This document shows, piece after piece, positions 19,232 to 28,156 of a stretch of 64,000 nucleotides of DNA. Numbering within the stretch: position 1 is the first letter of the stretch; every line of letters begins with the position of its first letter. The notes under the pieces were generated by a model. The model was not told the origin of the DNA and ran no database searches. It saw only the letters and a program-made list of their open reading frames with translations. Where the stretch lies: positions 248,001-312,000 of the forward strand of contig NC_012704.1 in assembly GCF_000023145.1 (NCBI RefSeq), given 5' to 3'. The DNA comes from Corynebacterium kroppenstedtii DSM 44385 (GTDB lineage: Bacteria > Actinomycetota > Actinomycetes > Mycobacteriales > Mycobacteriaceae). Position numbers and translations under genes: made by a program.

Positions 19232-20258
19232 TTTTAACCTCGTGTGGGGAGAAATGAACAATGGTCGGCGCGGTTAATCTTCACGGTTCTAGTAGACAGC
19301 TAGTGTGATAATTAACCGCTTCATCTATCCGACATTTCAATGCTCCGCAGTCGGGATCTTCTTAGAGTGGAATAAAAATAGAGGCTTGGAAGTTGATATA
19401 TCGAGATTTCTTCTCGACGAAGGCCTCGCTGTTTTATTCCTCTGGCCGATGCTCCCAACCTGGGTATTGATTCAATCGGTAGATATCGCTAAAGAAAATA
19501 CTAATGCACTTCAGAAGTTTGACGAAGAAAAAATGAGCGGCCCCACCCCCGTGTGGGGTTGGTATGTAACGAACTGAGATATACGGCATCCTTATCGATG
19601 TGTGGTGTGAGAAGTGAAGTGCTCTGGACCGGACACAAGTGACCTACGGGAGTCATGTGGTACCGCGTTTACCCAGGTAAAAGCGCTATTTTATGGTCAA
19701 ACCGAAGCGTGATTGAGGGTGTCCTCATGTGTGGAGGGGTCGGGGGTGGCTTTGCTGCGAATGTAAAAATTAGCTCAACGATGCGTGAGTGATAGGGCGT
19801 GATGAGAGAGTAAGAAATAACACACCGGAATGACGCTTAACGTCAAGGATTTTGTTGCACCCCAAAAATAATTTTCCGCATCTCTGAATTCAGACGCTCT
19901 AAAGTCAGATTTTGGCGAATGTTGTCGCATAGAGATATATGCAACAGTGGTCAAAGAAAAGTGGCCGCGCTGCAATGTTTCGACGCGAACGAAAAATGAG
20001 ATCGAGTGAAATTGTGGAATAACTCTGTCGAGGGTGTTAGAAAATAACCTTGGGTAATGTCGGATTATTTCAAGCGCTAAGAGCTAATAGATTCCGGCGA
20101 TCAACTCGAACCCAGTGCAAAATGGGTTCCGGGCGGTGCGACGTTTCCGGGAAGGAACTGGCCGCCCGCTCACTGGTGACCAGTTGGCGGAACGCACTCC
20201 CGGATCCGCCACGATCATTGAGCCCGAGGTTAACGAGCCCGTCTCAATGGCCCGCTAC
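19232..20258. other. Gene-poor, AT-rich stretch between the lipase and glpK
   Basis: About 1 kb has no gene I can support. A GTG-initiated 90-codon frame at 19305-19577 (plus) has one hydrophobic stretch (LAVLFLWPMLPTWVLIQSV) but no ribosome-binding site and no recognisable homology. A 66-codon frame at 19775-19975 (minus) looks random. A short palindrome, ACTGGTGACCAGT, lies near 20174-20186, within a GC-rich inverted stretch just after the glpK stop, and may act as the glpK terminator. The lipase promoter should be near 19262-19330. Confidence 0.6.
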
Positions 20259-21797
20259 TTAGCTGGGCTCGTTGGTGCTCTCCTCCCAGTTGTACGTGCG
20301 TTCGACGGCGCGGTTCCAATCGCTGTAGAGCTGCTTGCGCTCGTCTTCGCCCATCTTTGGTTTCCACACCTTGTCCACAGTGCTCTGCTCCTTGAGCTCA
20401 TTGAGCGAATCCCAGAACCCAGCGGACAGACCGGCCGCGTACGCTGCACCCAGCGCCGTGGTCTCGATGTTCTTCGGACGGACAACCTCAGTGTTGATGA
20501 TGTCGGACTGGAATTGCATGAGGAATTCATTCATCACCATGCCGCCGTCAACTTTTAGGGCATTAATGTCGACGCCCGAGTCCGTGACCATGGCGTCAAG
20601 CACCTCGCGGGTCTGATACGCGGTTGCTTCGAGAACCGCACGGGCCAGGTGGTTGCGGTTAGCAAAACGCGTCAGTCCGACGATCGCACCGCGAGCATCG
20701 GGACGCCACCGCGGGGCGAACAGGCCAGAGAAGGCGGGGACGAAGTAGACGCCACCGTTGTCCTCCACGGACTTGGCCATGTTTTCAACCGAGGGTGCGT
20801 TAGGAATCAGCTGGAGGTTGTCGCGAAGCCACTGCACCAAGGAGCCACCCATGGCGACCGATCCTTCGAGTGCGTAGACCGGCTTTTGGTTCTCGATCTG
20901 GTAGCACACCGTGGTGATCAAACCGTTGTCGCTCCACTTTGGCTTTGCGCCGGTGTTGAGCAGCATGAACAAGCCGGTTCCGTAGGTGTTCTTCGCGTCG
21001 CCGTTGCCGAAGCAGCACTGGCCGAACATGGCGGCCTGCTGGTCACCGAGCACGCCACGGATCGGGACGCCAGCCAGCGAACCGCGGGCACGGACCGTCC
21101 GGAAATCGCCGATCGACGGGCGAATTTCCGGAAGCATGGACTGCGGGATGTCCATCGCCTTGCACAGGTCCTCATCCCACTTCAGCGTCTTGAGGTCCAT
21201 GAGTGATGTACGGGAAGCGTTGGTCACGTCGGTGACGTGCAAGGCGGGGTTGCCGTTGTCGCCGTCGACACCACCGGTGAGGTTCCACAACAGCCAGGTG
21301 TCGATCGTTCCGAAGAGGAGGTCACCTTTCTCTGCCTTCTCGCGGGCACCCTCCACGTTTTCCAAAATCCACATGATCTTGGGGCCGGCGGGGTACGAGT
21401 TCAGGCGAACACCCGTCGTCTTGCGCCAACGGTCCGGTCCTTCGTCGCCAGCAAGGCGCTGTGCGATGTCGTTAGTGCGGGTGTCCTGCCACACGATCGC
21501 GTTGTAGATGGGCTCGCCGGTGTTCTTATCCCAGACCACCGTCGTTTCACGCTGGTTGGTGATGCCGACAGAAACGACGTCGTTGACGGAAATGTCCAGT
21601 TCCGCCATGGCTTCACCGACTGCGCGTCGGGTGTTGTTCCAAATCTCGTTGGCGTCGTGCTCAACCCAGCCCTTCTTGGGGAAGATCTGCTTGTGCTCGA
21701 ACTGGGCGACGGTGGCAATGGATCCATCGTGGCGGAAGAGAATGCACCGTGTGGAGGTGGTTCCCTGGTCGATGGCTGCTACATATTTCTCTGGCAT
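20259..21797 (-). CDS. glpK: Glycerol kinase
   Basis: The 512 residues give the standard FGGY-kinase length. The N-terminal ATP phosphate loop is [15 protein letters not shown]. Other landmarks are [20 protein letters not shown], then [10 protein letters not shown], and the C-terminal ATP site [29 protein letters not shown] and the conserved substrate residues around VWQDTR and FAPRW support glycerol specificity rather than xylulose or gluconate. It converts glycerol to sn-glycerol-3-phosphate in the cytosol, trapping glycerol that enters through GlpF. It is the third gene of glpD-glpF-glpK; the 168-base gap to glpF may allow a separate start or processing and contains a short direct repeat (CCAAAAGTGTG, twice). 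Confidence 0.97.
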   Translation of the reverse strand: MPEKYVAAIDQGTTSTRCILFRHDGSIATVAQFEHKQIFPKKGWVEHDANEIWNNTRRAVGEAMAELDISVNDVVSVGITNQRETTVVWDKNTGEPIYNAIVWQDTRTNDIAQRLAGDEGPDRWRKTTGVRLNSYPAGPKIMWILENVEGAREKAEKGDLLFGTIDTWLLWNLTGGVDGDNGNPALHVTDVTNASRTSLMDLKTLKWDEDLCKAMDIPQSMLPEIRPSIGDFRTVRARGSLAGVPIRGVLGDQQAAMFGQCCFGNGDAKNTYGTGLFMLLNTGAKPKWSDNGLITTVCYQIENQKPVYALEGSVAMGGSLVQWLRDNLQLIPNAPSVENMAKSVEDNGGVYFVPAFSGLFAPRWRPDARGAIVGLTRFANRNHLARAVLEATAYQTREVLDAMVTDSGVDINALKVDGGMVMNEFLMQFQSDIINTEVVRPKNIETTALGAAYAAGLSAGFWDSLNELKEQSTVDKVWKPKMGEDERKQLYSDWNRAVERTYNWEESTNEPS

Positions 21798-21965
21798 GGG
21801 ATCTCCAAAAGTGTGTGGTCCAAAAGTGTGTTGGATAGTTACTGCGTTGTCTTATGTGTGAGTCGAGTTCGTGGGGTCGTGGAGGGTTGTGCTGTTCCTT
21901 CGCGTATATACAAGCGCGCCCCGGGCGACACTGATGGGTCGGGCGGAGCGCACTGTATTCATGAT

Positions 21966-22715
21966 TTATCCGAGGGCGACGGCGGTGAGGCCGGCGGCAA
22001 CAGCACCAAGCATCGGTCCGACGATCGGCACCCAAGCGTATCCCCACTGTGCTGCACCTTTGTCCTTAATGGGTAGTACGAAGGCGTACATCAGGCGCGG
22101 GCCAAGGTCACGCACGGGGTTAATCGCGTACCCGGTGGGTGTACCGAGGGACAAACCGATAGCGACGATGATGAATGCAACGCCGAAGTACTTGAGCGGT
22201 CCCAAGTCTCCACCGGAAGGCCCGAGGAGGATGAAGACCAACAATGAGTACGTGGCGATGAACTCTGTTAATGCATTCCAAAAGTTATTGGGATGAGCGG
22301 GGACGGTGAAGAAAATGCCCTGGGTGGTGGCATTTCCCTTGACGTTATTTCCGTTCTCGTCCAGGTTGTTGGCGTCAAACAATTGCTTGAATGCTGCCCA
22401 CGCTAGGAACGCACCAGCCATTGCACCGAGCATCTGTCCACCGAAGTACCAGGGGACGAGTGACCACTCGAGTTTGTCGTCGATAGCAAGGGATAAGGTG
22501 ACGGCCGGGTTCAGGTGGCCACCGGTTTTGTCGGCGATACTCGCGCCGATAAACACTGCGAGACCCCAGCCAAAAGCAATGGTCAGCCAGTTGGTGTTGC
22601 GGGCCGTGGACGTCCGGAGATTGACCGCGGCACACACACCGTTACCAAACAGCATCAGCATCATCGTGCCGAAGAATTCCCACCCCATGGCTTGGGGGCC
22701 TGTTAGCGTTTCCAT
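21966..22715 (-). CDS. glpF: Glycerol uptake facilitator (aquaglyceroporin)
   Basis: A 249-residue MIP-family channel with six membrane helices and two half-helices. The first pore motif is GGHLNPAVTLSLAID. The second, normally NPAR, reads AINPVRDLGPRL, that is NPV instead of NPA, followed by the conserved Arg-Asp of glycerol-type channels. The Asp after Arg and the loop insertion around residues 125-160 favour a GlpF-type glyceroporin over a water-only aquaporin. Its start is one base past the glpD stop (glpD ends at 22717), so the pair is tightly coupled. It feeds glycerol to GlpK. Confidence 0.93.
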   Translation of the reverse strand: METLTGPQAMGWEFFGTMMLMLFGNGVCAAVNLRTSTARNTNWLTIAFGWGLAVFIGASIADKTGGHLNPAVTLSLAIDDKLEWSLVPWYFGGQMLGAMAGAFLAWAAFKQLFDANNLDENGNNVKGNATTQGIFFTVPAHPNNFWNALTEFIATYSLLVFILLGPSGGDLGPLKYFGVAFIIVAIGLSLGTPTGYAINPVRDLGPRLMYAFVLPIKDKGAAQWGYAWVPIVGPMLGAVAAGLTAVALG

Positions 22716-22716
22716 C

Positions 22717-24444
22717 TCACCTGTCCTGAGAAGTATCGACGTCCGGGCGAGTATCTTCGACGCTCGCCTCGATCTTGTTAGCGGACTCGTCGGTTAGCTC
22801 TTTTTCAGCCTTCTTCTGAGCCTCGACACGATCCGTGAAGACCTTGATCTCTTCCTTACGCGCCTTTTCATCCCAGCCCATCGTGTCCGCAACCAGCTTG
22901 GAGACGGCTTCCGCACATTCGACGCCACGGTGGTCATATTCCATCGCGAGGCGCATACGGCGGTGAAGGATGTCCTCCAAGTGAGCCGCACCCTCGTGGG
23001 TAGCTGCATACAGTGCTTCAGCCATCAAGTAGGCCGGTGCGCCCGGGATCGGCTCAAGCAGGGACTTGTCCTTGTCGGCAGGTGCCAGGACTTCGTAGAT
23101 GAGCGAACCGTAGCGGTTGAGCAGGTGATCCACGGTCTTTTCGGAGATCCCCAGCCGCTTGGCCAGCTGCGGAATCTGGTTGGCCAGTGCGTGGTAGCCG
23201 TCGGCACCGAGAAGAGGAACATCCGTCGTGACCGAATCCGGAACATCGAACGGAATGTCTTCCTTGGCAGCGTCGACCGTATCTGCACCGATCACGCGGT
23301 AGGTCGTGTACTTACCGCCAGCCACAGACACGAGGCCAGGGGTGACGCGCGCGACGGCGTGGTTACGCGACAGGTTCGTCGTCGAGTCCGAGGAACCGGC
23401 AACCAGGGGGCGGAGTCCCGCGTACACGCCGACGATGTCGTCGTACGTGATCTGGCGCTTCACCTTGGCGTTAATGTGCTCCAGGATGTAGTCAATATCG
23501 GCCCGCGTTGGTGCAGGGTTGGCTAGGTTCATGGTCCAGTCGGTGTCGGTGGTACCGATGATCCAGTACTCACCCCACGGGATTACGAAGAGAACGGACT
23601 TTTCCGTGACGAACGTGAGGGCAACGTCGCCAGGCAAGACCGATTTCGGGACGACGATGTGAACACCCTTGGAGGTGTGAACGTGGAATTTGCCCTCGAC
23701 ACCGGCGAGTTTTTCGATCTCGTCATTCCAGATGCCGGTGGCGTTGACGAATACCGATCCGTGAATGGTGGTTGTGCGGCCAGAATCAGTGTCGACGATC
23801 CTCGCGCCGGTGATTCGGTCCCCGTCCTTCTCGAAATCGACGACCTGGGTGGAGGGGCGGATCGTTGCGCCGAACTCTGCCGCGGTGCGCAGGACGGTCA
23901 TGGTGTGGCGGGCGTCGTCAACGAGGGTGTCGAAGTAACGAACACCGCCGACGAGCGCGTCTTCTTTCAACCCGGGGGAGAGCTTGAGCATGCCCTTGCG
24001 GGTGTAGTGCTTCTGCATTGGCACGGATTTCGCGCCACCCATGAGGTCGTACAACATGAAGCCCGACGCCATGAACGGACGCTGCCAGATGCGGTGCTCC
24101 AGCGGGAAGATGAATTTCAGCGGCTTGACCAGGTGTGGGGCCAGGCCGGACATGCTGAGCTCGCGCTCGCGAAGCCCCTCGGCAACAAGCCGGAAGTCCA
24201 GCATGGCGAGGTAACGAAGTCCGCCGTGGAACATCTTGGACGAGCGTGAGGAGGTACCTCCAGCGAAGTCACGGGTTTCCAGGACGGCAACTTTCAAACC
24301 ACGAGTTGCAGCGTCTAGTGCAGTACCGGCCCCGACGGATCCTCCGCCGATGATGACCATGTCGTAGTGCTCTTTACCGAAATCTTCCCACGCTTGTTCG
24401 CGCTGTTCTTTATTCAGTGAAGTGCTAGTGGCTGAGATCGCCAT
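22717..24444 (-). CDS. glpD: FAD-dependent glycerol-3-phosphate dehydrogenase
   Basis: The 575 residues begin the FAD site with MVIIGGGSVGAGTALDAATR near residue 29. They continue with AGGTSSRSSKMFHGGLRYLA, the GlpD signature. The C-terminal half has the DAO_C-type helical domain and ends in a charged, disordered tail. It oxidises glycerol-3-phosphate to dihydroxyacetone phosphate at the membrane, passing electrons to quinone. It is the first gene of the minus-strand glpD-glpF-glpK operon. Its upstream region (24445-24900) is shared with the divergent PlsC-HAD gene and contains two inverted repeats. The Shine-Dalgarno AGGAGG lies somewhat far (about 13 bases) from ATG 24444. Confidence 0.96.
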   Translation of the reverse strand: MAISATSTSLNKEQREQAWEDFGKEHYDMVIIGGGSVGAGTALDAATRGLKVAVLETRDFAGGTSSRSSKMFHGGLRYLAMLDFRLVAEGLRERELSMSGLAPHLVKPLKFIFPLEHRIWQRPFMASGFMLYDLMGGAKSVPMQKHYTRKGMLKLSPGLKEDALVGGVRYFDTLVDDARHTMTVLRTAAEFGATIRPSTQVVDFEKDGDRITGARIVDTDSGRTTTIHGSVFVNATGIWNDEIEKLAGVEGKFHVHTSKGVHIVVPKSVLPGDVALTFVTEKSVLFVIPWGEYWIIGTTDTDWTMNLANPAPTRADIDYILEHINAKVKRQITYDDIVGVYAGLRPLVAGSSDSTTNLSRNHAVARVTPGLVSVAGGKYTTYRVIGADTVDAAKEDIPFDVPDSVTTDVPLLGADGYHALANQIPQLAKRLGISEKTVDHLLNRYGSLIYEVLAPADKDKSLLEPIPGAPAYLMAEALYAATHEGAAHLEDILHRRMRLAMEYDHRGVECAEAVSKLVADTMGWDEKARKEEIKVFTDRVEAQKKAEKELTDESANKIEASVEDTRPDVDTSQDR

Positions 24445-24601
24445 AATTGCTAGGTTCCTCCTTCAAGCTGAGCACGTGTGAAAGAGCTGGAAAGTAGCAC
24501 TGTGTAGAGGTGATTCGTCCTCCTTGTGGGTGCCAGGGGTCTGGATTAGGAGGGGTTTTCACCGTCGTTGTGTTACGTAGCTCTCGTACTCACTCCATGA
24601 G

Positions 24602-24616
24602 ATGTGAAGGTCACAT
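24602..24616. promoter_or_regulatory. Perfect palindrome, candidate operator upstream of glpD
   Basis: ATGTGA-AGG-TCACAT: six-base arms with a three-base spacer, in the divergent glpD / plsC-HAD intergenic region. The half-sites resemble GlxR/Crp halves (TGTGA/TCACA), but the spacing is three rather than six bases, so it is not a canonical GlxR site. The regulator is unknown. Confidence 0.45.
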
Positions 24617-24664
24617 TATTTACGGTGTCGACGCTATCATCTGGTGCGGACCTGCGTGAGCTTT

Positions 24665-24684
24665 TACCTACGGTCGCGTAGGTA
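24665..24684. repeat. Second inverted repeat upstream of glpD
   Basis: TACCTACG (24665-24672) and CGTAGGTA (24677-24684) flank a four-base loop. It could be an operator for a dimeric regulator or a small hairpin in either leader transcript. It lies 48 bases from the other palindrome. The remainder of 24445-24976 shows no gene. Confidence 0.45.
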
Positions 24685-24976
24685 GTAGTTTTGCTGTGTG
24701 AACTACCAGCAGTCTCGTCGGGTGCTGGAGCTATGGCTGATAAAGGTTTATTTATGTCCGTTTGGCGCATTATTTTCGTTAGTTATGCCCGTTAATGACC
24801 GGAATTGGGCGGTAAATTAATCTCAAAATTAACCCATTATGGGGGTAGGAATCGGGGCTGTTCGATGGGTTTCGGCGCTAAGTAAGCTTCTCTGCAGTGC
24901 CCACAGATGACGCATTTGTCGTGTGGTGAACATAAAAAAGCTGGTGAATTCCTGTGTCCATAAGCTCACCGTTAAG

Positions 24977-27142
24977 ATGAGGCCTATGGCAGATCCGTTT
25001 TACTTCGGCATTATTGGCCTCGCTCGGACCCTATTCGCTCTGGAAGGCCTCCGTTTTCGAGTGACAGGAACCGAGAATGTACCGGCCAAAGGAGGTGCCG
25101 TTGTGGTGATGAACCACACCGGTTATCTTGACTTTGCCTACGCGGGAATTCCCTTCCGAAGCTGCCGCCGATATGTGCGTTACATGGCCAAATCCGAAGT
25201 ATTCGATCACCCCATTGCGGGGCCGATCATGCGTGGAATGAAACACATTCCCGTAGACCGGATCGACGGGAGCGAGTCATACCGCCAGGCTGTGGATTAT
25301 CTCCGATCGGGCCGTTTGGTCGGTGTGTTCCCAGAATCGACCATTTCGCGCAGCTTCGAGATCAAAGACTTCCGCAAAGGCGCTGTGCGGATGGCTCAGG
25401 AAGCGGGGGTGCCTTTGATCCCCGTCACCATTGTTGGTTCTCAGCGTGTCTGGACGAAGGGGCATCCGAAGCGGTTGGGGCGCACACGAACCCCGATTTA
25501 TATTAATGTTCTCTCGCCTATCCACCCTGACGGCGACGCGGCGACAGAGACAGATCACCTCCGTGATGTCATGGTCAACGACTTGGACAGGCTGTGGGAG
25601 ATGTACCTGCAGGATAACGGCCCAATTAAGGGCGACGAATACTGGATTCCTGCCCGGTACGGCGGAGCTGCCCCACCGTTTGAAGTTGCCCAGCGGGAGG
25701 ACAACGCCGTCGCTGAGGAGCGGCATCGCATCCGCAAACTGCGGGACGATTTGAATAATTTGACGCATGTCGTGACGACGACAACCCGCGATATCGTCAA
25801 CAAGAGTGTGAGCATGAGCTCCGACGCGTGGGCGAAGAGTTCCGACGCGGTGAAGTCTGCCTCAGTGAGCGCGCGTGACTCAGTGACTGAGTCCGCAGCG
25901 GCCTTGAATGAGAAAATGCCGTGGCAAGCTGATGAGGAAACGAAGCTGCGTAAACGCGCGGATAAGCTCGAAAAGAATAAGCGCAAAGAGGAAATAAAGG
26001 AAGCGAAGACCGCCGAAAAAGAAGCTGAGCAGGCTGAGAAAGCGGCCAAGAATAAGGCTAAAAATAAGCGCGGCGATGGCGCTGAAAAGATCGTCGAGTC
26101 TTTGCAGACGAGTTTCGATTCTCTTTATGAGGAGACCTCCAAGAATAATCACGAGGGAGCCTCGAAGATTATTGAAGCACGAGATTCTTTCTACCGTTCC
26201 TCGCGCGAATTGCTTCAATCGGTGCAGTCCGCCACTGCATCCATGACAGACGCGACCCGTGATGTCGAATGGATGTCGTTAGATAAGACATTAACGTCAC
26301 TTATCGGGCAAACGAAACAGATTCGTGACAAAATTCCTGCCCGCATTAAATCGAAATTACCTTCGGACGTGGCTGCTGTCTGTTCCGATATAGATGGGAC
26401 GATCCTTCACGAGAATACAATTAGCGACGCGACGCGTGACGCATTCGAGCAGCTCAACGCCCATGGTGTCGAGGTTCTCTTGGCTACCGGGCGGGCCATT
26501 GAAGAAGTTGAGCCTGTAGTTGATCAACTCCCGATCTCTCCCGTTGCGATCTGCGCTAATGGTGCCGTGGTTTATGACACTAAGGATAAACGCGTACTCC
26601 ACGTGGAAGGCTTTTTTGAAGGCGGAGCGGATATCCTCACGCATCAAATTGAGGAAGATATTCCCGAAGCTGAGATAATTGTGCGCACCGTTGATAACAC
26701 TGCGGTCAAAGTTGTTGTTAAAGCGGATATGCCGAGTGAAGATATCGCTGATGCGCTGGATGAAAGCGTCCGGGAGAGAAGTGCACTCACCTATTCCACC
26801 CCGTATGGATCTATAGAATTAGGCCCTATTGGTGTGAATAAATCGACCGGTGCCGAATGGTATTTCCACAATAAAGGCATAGACCCGTCCCACGTTATCG
26901 CTTTCGGCGATATGCCCAATGACACCGAATTACTCTCCTATGTTGGTGCAGGCATCACCATGGGGAACGCCGATCGCGATCTTATTCGCGATGCTTCTTG
27001 GGTGACATCCTCCGTGGAGGACGACGGAGTCGCCGAGGTTCTCAAATATGTTCTGAAACGTTTTGAGGACCAGGACGCTGATGTTCAAGACGCGGATGCT
27101 GCGGACCAAGCAGATCCATCGAGCCCAGCTGCAGAGAAATAA
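24977..27142 (+). CDS. PlsC-type acyltransferase fused to a Cof-type HAD phosphatase
   Basis: One 721-residue chain has three parts. First comes a PlsC acyltransferase domain (about 10-220): VMNHTGYLDFAYAG is the NHxxxxD catalytic block, KHIPVDRIDGSESY block II and GVFPESTISRSFEI block III. Next is a Lys/Glu/Ala-rich helical linker with two long coiled-coil-like segments (about 270-450). Last is a HAD domain of the Cof/YidA type: AAVCSDIDGTIL carries the nucleophile Asp, VLLATGRAIEEV follows, and IAFGDMPNDTELLSYVGAGI is motif 4. The pairing suggests phosphatidic-acid formation together with a phosphatase step, but the HAD substrate is unknown. Translation probably starts at ATG 24977 or 24986 (MADPFYFG); GTG 24923 is possible but has no ribosome-binding site. 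Confidence 0.85.
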   Translation: MRPMADPFYFGIIGLARTLFALEGLRFRVTGTENVPAKGGAVVVMNHTGYLDFAYAGIPFRSCRRYVRYMAKSEVFDHPIAGPIMRGMKHIPVDRIDGSESYRQAVDYLRSGRLVGVFPESTISRSFEIKDFRKGAVRMAQEAGVPLIPVTIVGSQRVWTKGHPKRLGRTRTPIYINVLSPIHPDGDAATETDHLRDVMVNDLDRLWEMYLQDNGPIKGDEYWIPARYGGAAPPFEVAQREDNAVAEERHRIRKLRDDLNNLTHVVTTTTRDIVNKSVSMSSDAWAKSSDAVKSASVSARDSVTESAAALNEKMPWQADEETKLRKRADKLEKNKRKEEIKEAKTAEKEAEQAEKAAKNKAKNKRGDGAEKIVESLQTSFDSLYEETSKNNHEGASKIIEARDSFYRSSRELLQSVQSATASMTDATRDVEWMSLDKTLTSLIGQTKQIRDKIPARIKSKLPSDVAAVCSDIDGTILHENTISDATRDAFEQLNAHGVEVLLATGRAIEEVEPVVDQLPISPVAICANGAVVYDTKDKRVLHVEGFFEGGADILTHQIEEDIPEAEIIVRTVDNTAVKVVVKADMPSEDIADALDESVRERSALTYSTPYGSIELGPIGVNKSTGAEWYFHNKGIDPSHVIAFGDMPNDTELLSYVGAGITMGNADRDLIRDASWVTSSVEDDGVAEVLKYVLKRFEDQDADVQDADAADQADPSSPAAEK

Positions 27143-27150
27143 ACCCCACC

Positions 27151-28062
27151 GTGGATATCGACGCCAGCCGGCCACAAGACACGGGGAACTCCAGTGCCGG
27201 ACTTCCCGACGCCGTGGACCTTGCCCGGTGTGTCCCTGCGCCCTTGCTCGTCGCCTCTGACATCGACGGAACCTTTGTCACGAGTGCCGAACGCGTCACT
27301 CCGCGGCTGACGTCGGCAATTCACCGTATGGTGCGAGCTGGAACGTCGCTTGTCTTGGCCACGGGACGGCCCGCCAGGTGGACGCTCCCTGTCATCAGCC
27401 AGCTGCCTGCTCGCCCCCTCTGCGTGTGCACGAACGGATCCGTGATTTTCGATTCCGCCAGGGGAGAGGTTCTCAATGCACATGAGATTCCCCCGGAACA
27501 CGTCGCTGACATGGTGCAACGGGTGGTCGACGGCCTCGCGTCGGATCCGCGAGGGATTCACGTCGGATTTGGGGTGGAGCGCGTCGGAACTGATCTCTAT
27601 TCCGAGAAGGACCAATTCCTCATTGAGCCTAACTTCGATCACGTATGGGAAAGCCAGGGATTTTCGCTGGTGAGTCTCGAGGAGCTCGTGACCGAGCCCG
27701 CCGTCAAACTACTGCTTCGTTCGCCCGAAGTCACCAGTGAAGAGCTCTATCAGCTTGTCGCGCCGATGATTCCCGTTGATAAAGGGCATGTGACCTATTC
27801 ATTTTCGGGTGGCTTGCTGGAAATCGCAGCACCCGGTGTGACTAAAGCTGGTGGTTTGGCCGAGGTCGCGGATCTTCTTGGTGTCGACGCGGGCGAAACC
27901 GTTGCCTTCGGTGACATGCCGAATGACACAGAGATGCTGGAATGGGCGCGAATGGGGGTAGCGATGGGTAATGCACATCCGCTGCTTCGAGAGGTGGCAA
28001 AAGTGGTAACTACCAGTAACGATGAGGATGGCGTGGCGCGCGTTATTAACGCATGGTTCTAG
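27151..28062 (+). CDS. Cof-family HAD phosphatase
   Basis: The protein has 303 residues. LVASDIDGTFVTSAERVTPR is HAD motif I with two Asp, VLATGRPARWTLPVI is the cap-side motif, TKAGGLAEVADLLG carries the motif-III Lys region, and VAFGDMPNDTEMLEWARMGV is motif IV. The domain is a close relative of the C-terminal half of the preceding fusion protein; the two lie eight bases apart in the same orientation and look like a tandem duplication. The start is GTG with a weak ribosome-binding site, so translational coupling is likely. The substrate (sugar phosphate, flavin phosphate or other) cannot be read from sequence. Confidence 0.87.
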   Translation: MDIDASRPQDTGNSSAGLPDAVDLARCVPAPLLVASDIDGTFVTSAERVTPRLTSAIHRMVRAGTSLVLATGRPARWTLPVISQLPARPLCVCTNGSVIFDSARGEVLNAHEIPPEHVADMVQRVVDGLASDPRGIHVGFGVERVGTDLYSEKDQFLIEPNFDHVWESQGFSLVSLEELVTEPAVKLLLRSPEVTSEELYQLVAPMIPVDKGHVTYSFSGGLLEIAAPGVTKAGGLAEVADLLGVDAGETVAFGDMPNDTEMLEWARMGVAMGNAHPLLREVAKVVTTSNDEDGVARVINAWF

Positions 28063-28156
28063 AAGACGCCTCACAACCGAATCGGGTATTTCCGCCCGGT
28101 TCACGGTTTGCTAACGTCAGACATCGGGCATCCAACATGAGCCCTAAGGAGCTGCC

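Noticed and set aside
19305-19577. Possible 90-residue membrane protein
   Set aside because: GTG start without ribosome-binding site, unusual composition and no recognisable family; mentioned only within the gene-poor region.
20649-22076. Plus-strand frames of 185 and 279 codons across glpK and glpF
   Set aside because: They oppose well-conserved glpK and cross its start and the intergenic gap without a ribosome-binding site.
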